A stretch of 7,555 bases of DNA, taken from assembly GCA_051881635.1 (NCBI GenBank), contig JBJEQG010000167.1, positions 1-7,555 of the forward strand, given 5' to 3'. The position numbers were made by a program, and so were the translations under genes. Positions within the stretch are counted from its first letter, which is position 1; the number at the start of each line of letters is the position of its first letter. Shown one piece after another: positions 5,636-7,555 of the stretch. The notes under the pieces are model-generated. The model saw only the letters and a program-made list of their open reading frames with translations. It was not told where the DNA came from and did not search any database. Origin of the DNA: JBJEQG01 sp051881635 (GTDB lineage: Bacteria > Bacillota > Clostridia > Oscillospirales > Acutalibacteraceae).

Positions 5636-7453
5636 TCAACCCTTTGCGGCTTTTTTCATTCTCAGTTCTTTGTTTAAAATCGTTTTACGCATACGAATGG
5701 ATTTCGGTGTAACCTCAACCAATTCATCGTCTTTGATAAACTCCAAAGACTGCTCCAAACTTAAAATTGTCGGCGGTGTCAGTTTCAGTGCTTCATCAGA
5801 ACCGGCGGCACGAGTATTTGTAACATGCTTTTTCTTGCAGACATTTACAACAATATCTTCACTCTTTGGGCTTGCACCGACAACCATACCTTCATAAACT
5901 TCAACACCGGGTCCGATAAACATACGCCCTCTGTCCTGTGCATAAAACAAACCATAACCTGTGCTGTCACCTGTTTCATGGGCAATCAAAGAGCCTTGTG
6001 CCCTTTGAGGAATATCGCCTTTATATTCTTCATAGTCCTCAAAAACATGGTTCATAATACCGTTACCGTTGGTATCTGTCAAAAACTCGGAACGATAGCC
6101 CATTAAACCACGGGACGGAATTTTGAACTCAATATGCGTTGTACCTGTTTCACGAGTTCCCATGTTAATCAGTTCGGCTTTTCTTGAACCAAGTTTTTCC
6201 ATAACCGCACCAACATAGTTATCGGGTACTTCAATCATCAAAAGCTCAATCGGCTCATACAACTTGCCGTTAATCGTTTTCATGATAACTTTCGGACGGG
6301 ATACCTGAAACTCATAATTTTGACGACGCATAGTTTCAATTAAGATAGACAAATGCAATTCGCCACGCCCTGAAACTTTAAATGTATCGGCGGAATCTGT
6401 TTCTTCAACACGCATGGCAACATTGGTTTCAACTTCTTTGAACAATCTGTCACGCAAATTTCTTGAAGTGACATACTTGCCCTCCCGTCCCGCAAAAGGA
6501 CTGTTATTAACCATAAACAACATTGAAACGGTCGGCTCGTCAATCTTGACAAACGGCAAAGCCTCAGGACAGGCAGGGTCGCAGGCAGTTTCACCGATAT
6601 TTAATTCAGCCATACCGGATACGGCAACAATATCACCCAATTTTGCGGTTTCTGCCTCAACACGCTTTAAGCCCTCAAACTGATAGAGCTTTGTAATTTT
6701 GGCATTCTTAATCGTACCGTCATTTTGGCAAAGGGCAACACTTTGTCCGACTTTACAACTTCCTCTTTCCACACGACCGATACCAATTCTGCCAACATAT
6801 TCATCATAATCAATGTTGGAGAAAAGAATCTGCAAAGGCTCATTCATTTCTCCTGTTGGAGCTGGAACTTCACGAATAATCGCCTCAAACAGCGGTTTCA
6901 TATCCGTACCCGGTGTATGCGGGTCATTGGACGCATAGCCGTCACGCCCAGAAGCATAAATGACAGGAAATTCCAACTGGTCCTCATCAGCACCCAACTC
7001 GATGAACAAATCAAGGACTTCATCAACAACCTCCTCAGGTCTTGCACCGGGACGGTCTATTTTGTTAACAACAACAACAGGTTTCTTACCCAAACCGAGA
7101 GCCTTTTTGAGAACAAATCGGGTTTGCGGCATACAACCTTCAAAAGCATCTACCAACAACAAAACACCATCAACCATCATCAGAATACGCTCAACTTCAC
7201 CACCGAAATCGGCGTGTCCGGGAGTATCAACGATATTGATTTTTGTACCGTTGTACATAACGGCAGTATTTTTTGAAAGAATGGTAATACCTCTTTCACG
7301 CTCCAAGTCATTGGAGTCCATAACACGCTCAGCAACAGCCTCATTTACACGGAATATACCGCTTTGTTTCAAAAGCTGGTCAACCAAAGTTGTTTTGCCG
7401 TGGTCAACATGGGCGATAATGGCAACATTTCTTAAATCTTCTCTTGTATCCAT
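5636..7453 (-). CDS. typA: Translational GTPase TypA/BipA
   Basis: This is a ribosome-binding GTPase of the EF-G/LepA superfamily, linked to ribosome assembly and growth under stress or low temperature. It has 605 residues, matching the family (about 605-615). G motifs are all present: AHVDHGKT (14-21), RGITI (54-58), DTPGH (76-80), NKID (130-133) and a SG-type G5 (168-169). They are followed by the beta-barrel domain II (about 200-290), EF-G-like domains III and V (about 300-475) and the TypA-specific C-terminal domain (about 480-605), which includes the RGLMGYRSEFLTDT region. The start at 7453 is chosen because GAGGG lies seven bases upstream and family members begin in the same place; a longer in-frame ATG at 7492 overlaps the -10 box. 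It is the first gene of an operon with the exonuclease. Confidence 0.97.
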   Translation of the reverse strand: MDTREDLRNVAIIAHVDHGKTTLVDQLLKQSGIFRVNEAVAERVMDSNDLERERGITILSKNTAVMYNGTKINIVDTPGHADFGGEVERILMMVDGVLLLVDAFEGCMPQTRFVLKKALGLGKKPVVVVNKIDRPGARPEEVVDEVLDLFIELGADEDQLEFPVIYASGRDGYASNDPHTPGTDMKPLFEAIIREVPAPTGEMNEPLQILFSNIDYDEYVGRIGIGRVERGSCKVGQSVALCQNDGTIKNAKITKLYQFEGLKRVEAETAKLGDIVAVSGMAELNIGETACDPACPEALPFVKIDEPTVSMLFMVNNSPFAGREGKYVTSRNLRDRLFKEVETNVAMRVEETDSADTFKVSGRGELHLSILIETMRRQNYEFQVSRPKVIMKTINGKLYEPIELLMIEVPDNYVGAVMEKLGSRKAELINMGTRETGTTHIEFKIPSRGLMGYRSEFLTDTNGNGIMNHVFEDYEEYKGDIPQRAQGSLIAHETGDSTGYGLFYAQDRGRMFIGPGVEVYEGMVVGASPKSEDIVVNVCKKKHVTNTRAAGSDEALKLTPPTILSLEQSLEFIKDDELVEVTPKSIRMRKTILNKELRMKKAAKG

Positions 7454-7491
7454 AAACAATCCCTCATTTTTTAATCTCAATCTAACAATCA

Positions 7492-7520
7492 ATTATATCA
7501 TAACATTTTTTTCGTTTCAA
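7492..7520 (-). promoter_or_regulatory. Sigma-A promoter of the typA operon with extended -10
   Basis: On the minus strand: TTGAAA (7520-7515), a 17-base spacer and TATAAT (7497-7492) preceded by the extended -10 dinucleotide TG. This near-consensus promoter implies strong constitutive expression, with a leader of roughly 30 bases to the typA ATG at 7453. Confidence 0.8.
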
Positions 7521-7555
7521 TTCTTATCTTATTCAGTCGCTGTACAATTTATTTG

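Noticed and set aside
6725..7276. Plus-strand open frame of 183 codons antisense to typA
   Set aside because: Long antisense frames are common opposite conserved genes with biased codon use. The typA GTPase motifs lie exactly here on the other strand, and the antisense product has no recognisable domain or ribosome site.

Overview
The window looks like chromosomal DNA from a low-GC Gram-positive anaerobe of the Clostridia, probably Oscillospirales/Ruminococcaceae. The pointers are an IreB-family phosphoprotein, a Gram-positive HtrA with an amino-terminal cytoplasmic tail, a lipobox lipoprotein rich in Ser/Glu/Asn, strong GGAGG-type ribosome binding sites, AT-rich spacers and compact intrinsic terminators. 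The taxon is inferred from protein style, not from any search. No mobile element, CRISPR array, tRNA or rRNA is visible.

Layout, left to right. (1) Minus strand, running off the left edge: an RluA-type 23S/tRNA pseudouridine synthase (start at 852). (2) A 333-base divergent spacer with a promoter for each side. (3) Plus strand: ireB followed by an unrecognised basic 123-aa protein. The two are separated by a short hairpin that buries the second gene's Shine-Dalgarno sequence, and the unit ends at a strong bidirectional terminator. (4) Minus strand: a small lipoprotein with an extended -10 promoter and a hairpin in its leader. (5) Plus strand: an unrecognised acidic 100-aa protein with its own terminator. 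(6) A gene-free stretch (about 2888-3064) holding a GC-rich set of three hairpins, the most puzzling non-coding piece here; its last hairpin may also terminate htrA. (7) Minus strand: a membrane-anchored HtrA/DegP-type serine protease with one PDZ domain. (8) Minus strand: a two-gene operon, typA (translational GTPase) then an ERI-1/KapD-like DEDDh exonuclease with a carboxy-terminal zinc ribbon, transcribed from a near-consensus promoter at the right edge and ending in an intrinsic terminator.

Most genes are housekeeping or stress-related: RNA modification (RluA type), ribosome-associated GTPase (TypA), 3'-5' exonuclease, envelope protein quality control (HtrA) and a target of the PASTA-kinase signalling system (IreB). 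No clear new multi-gene system is evident. The best leads are the Shine-Dalgarno-sequestering hairpin after ireB, the structured island at 2925-3056, the typA-exonuclease coupling, and the two uncharacterised small proteins.
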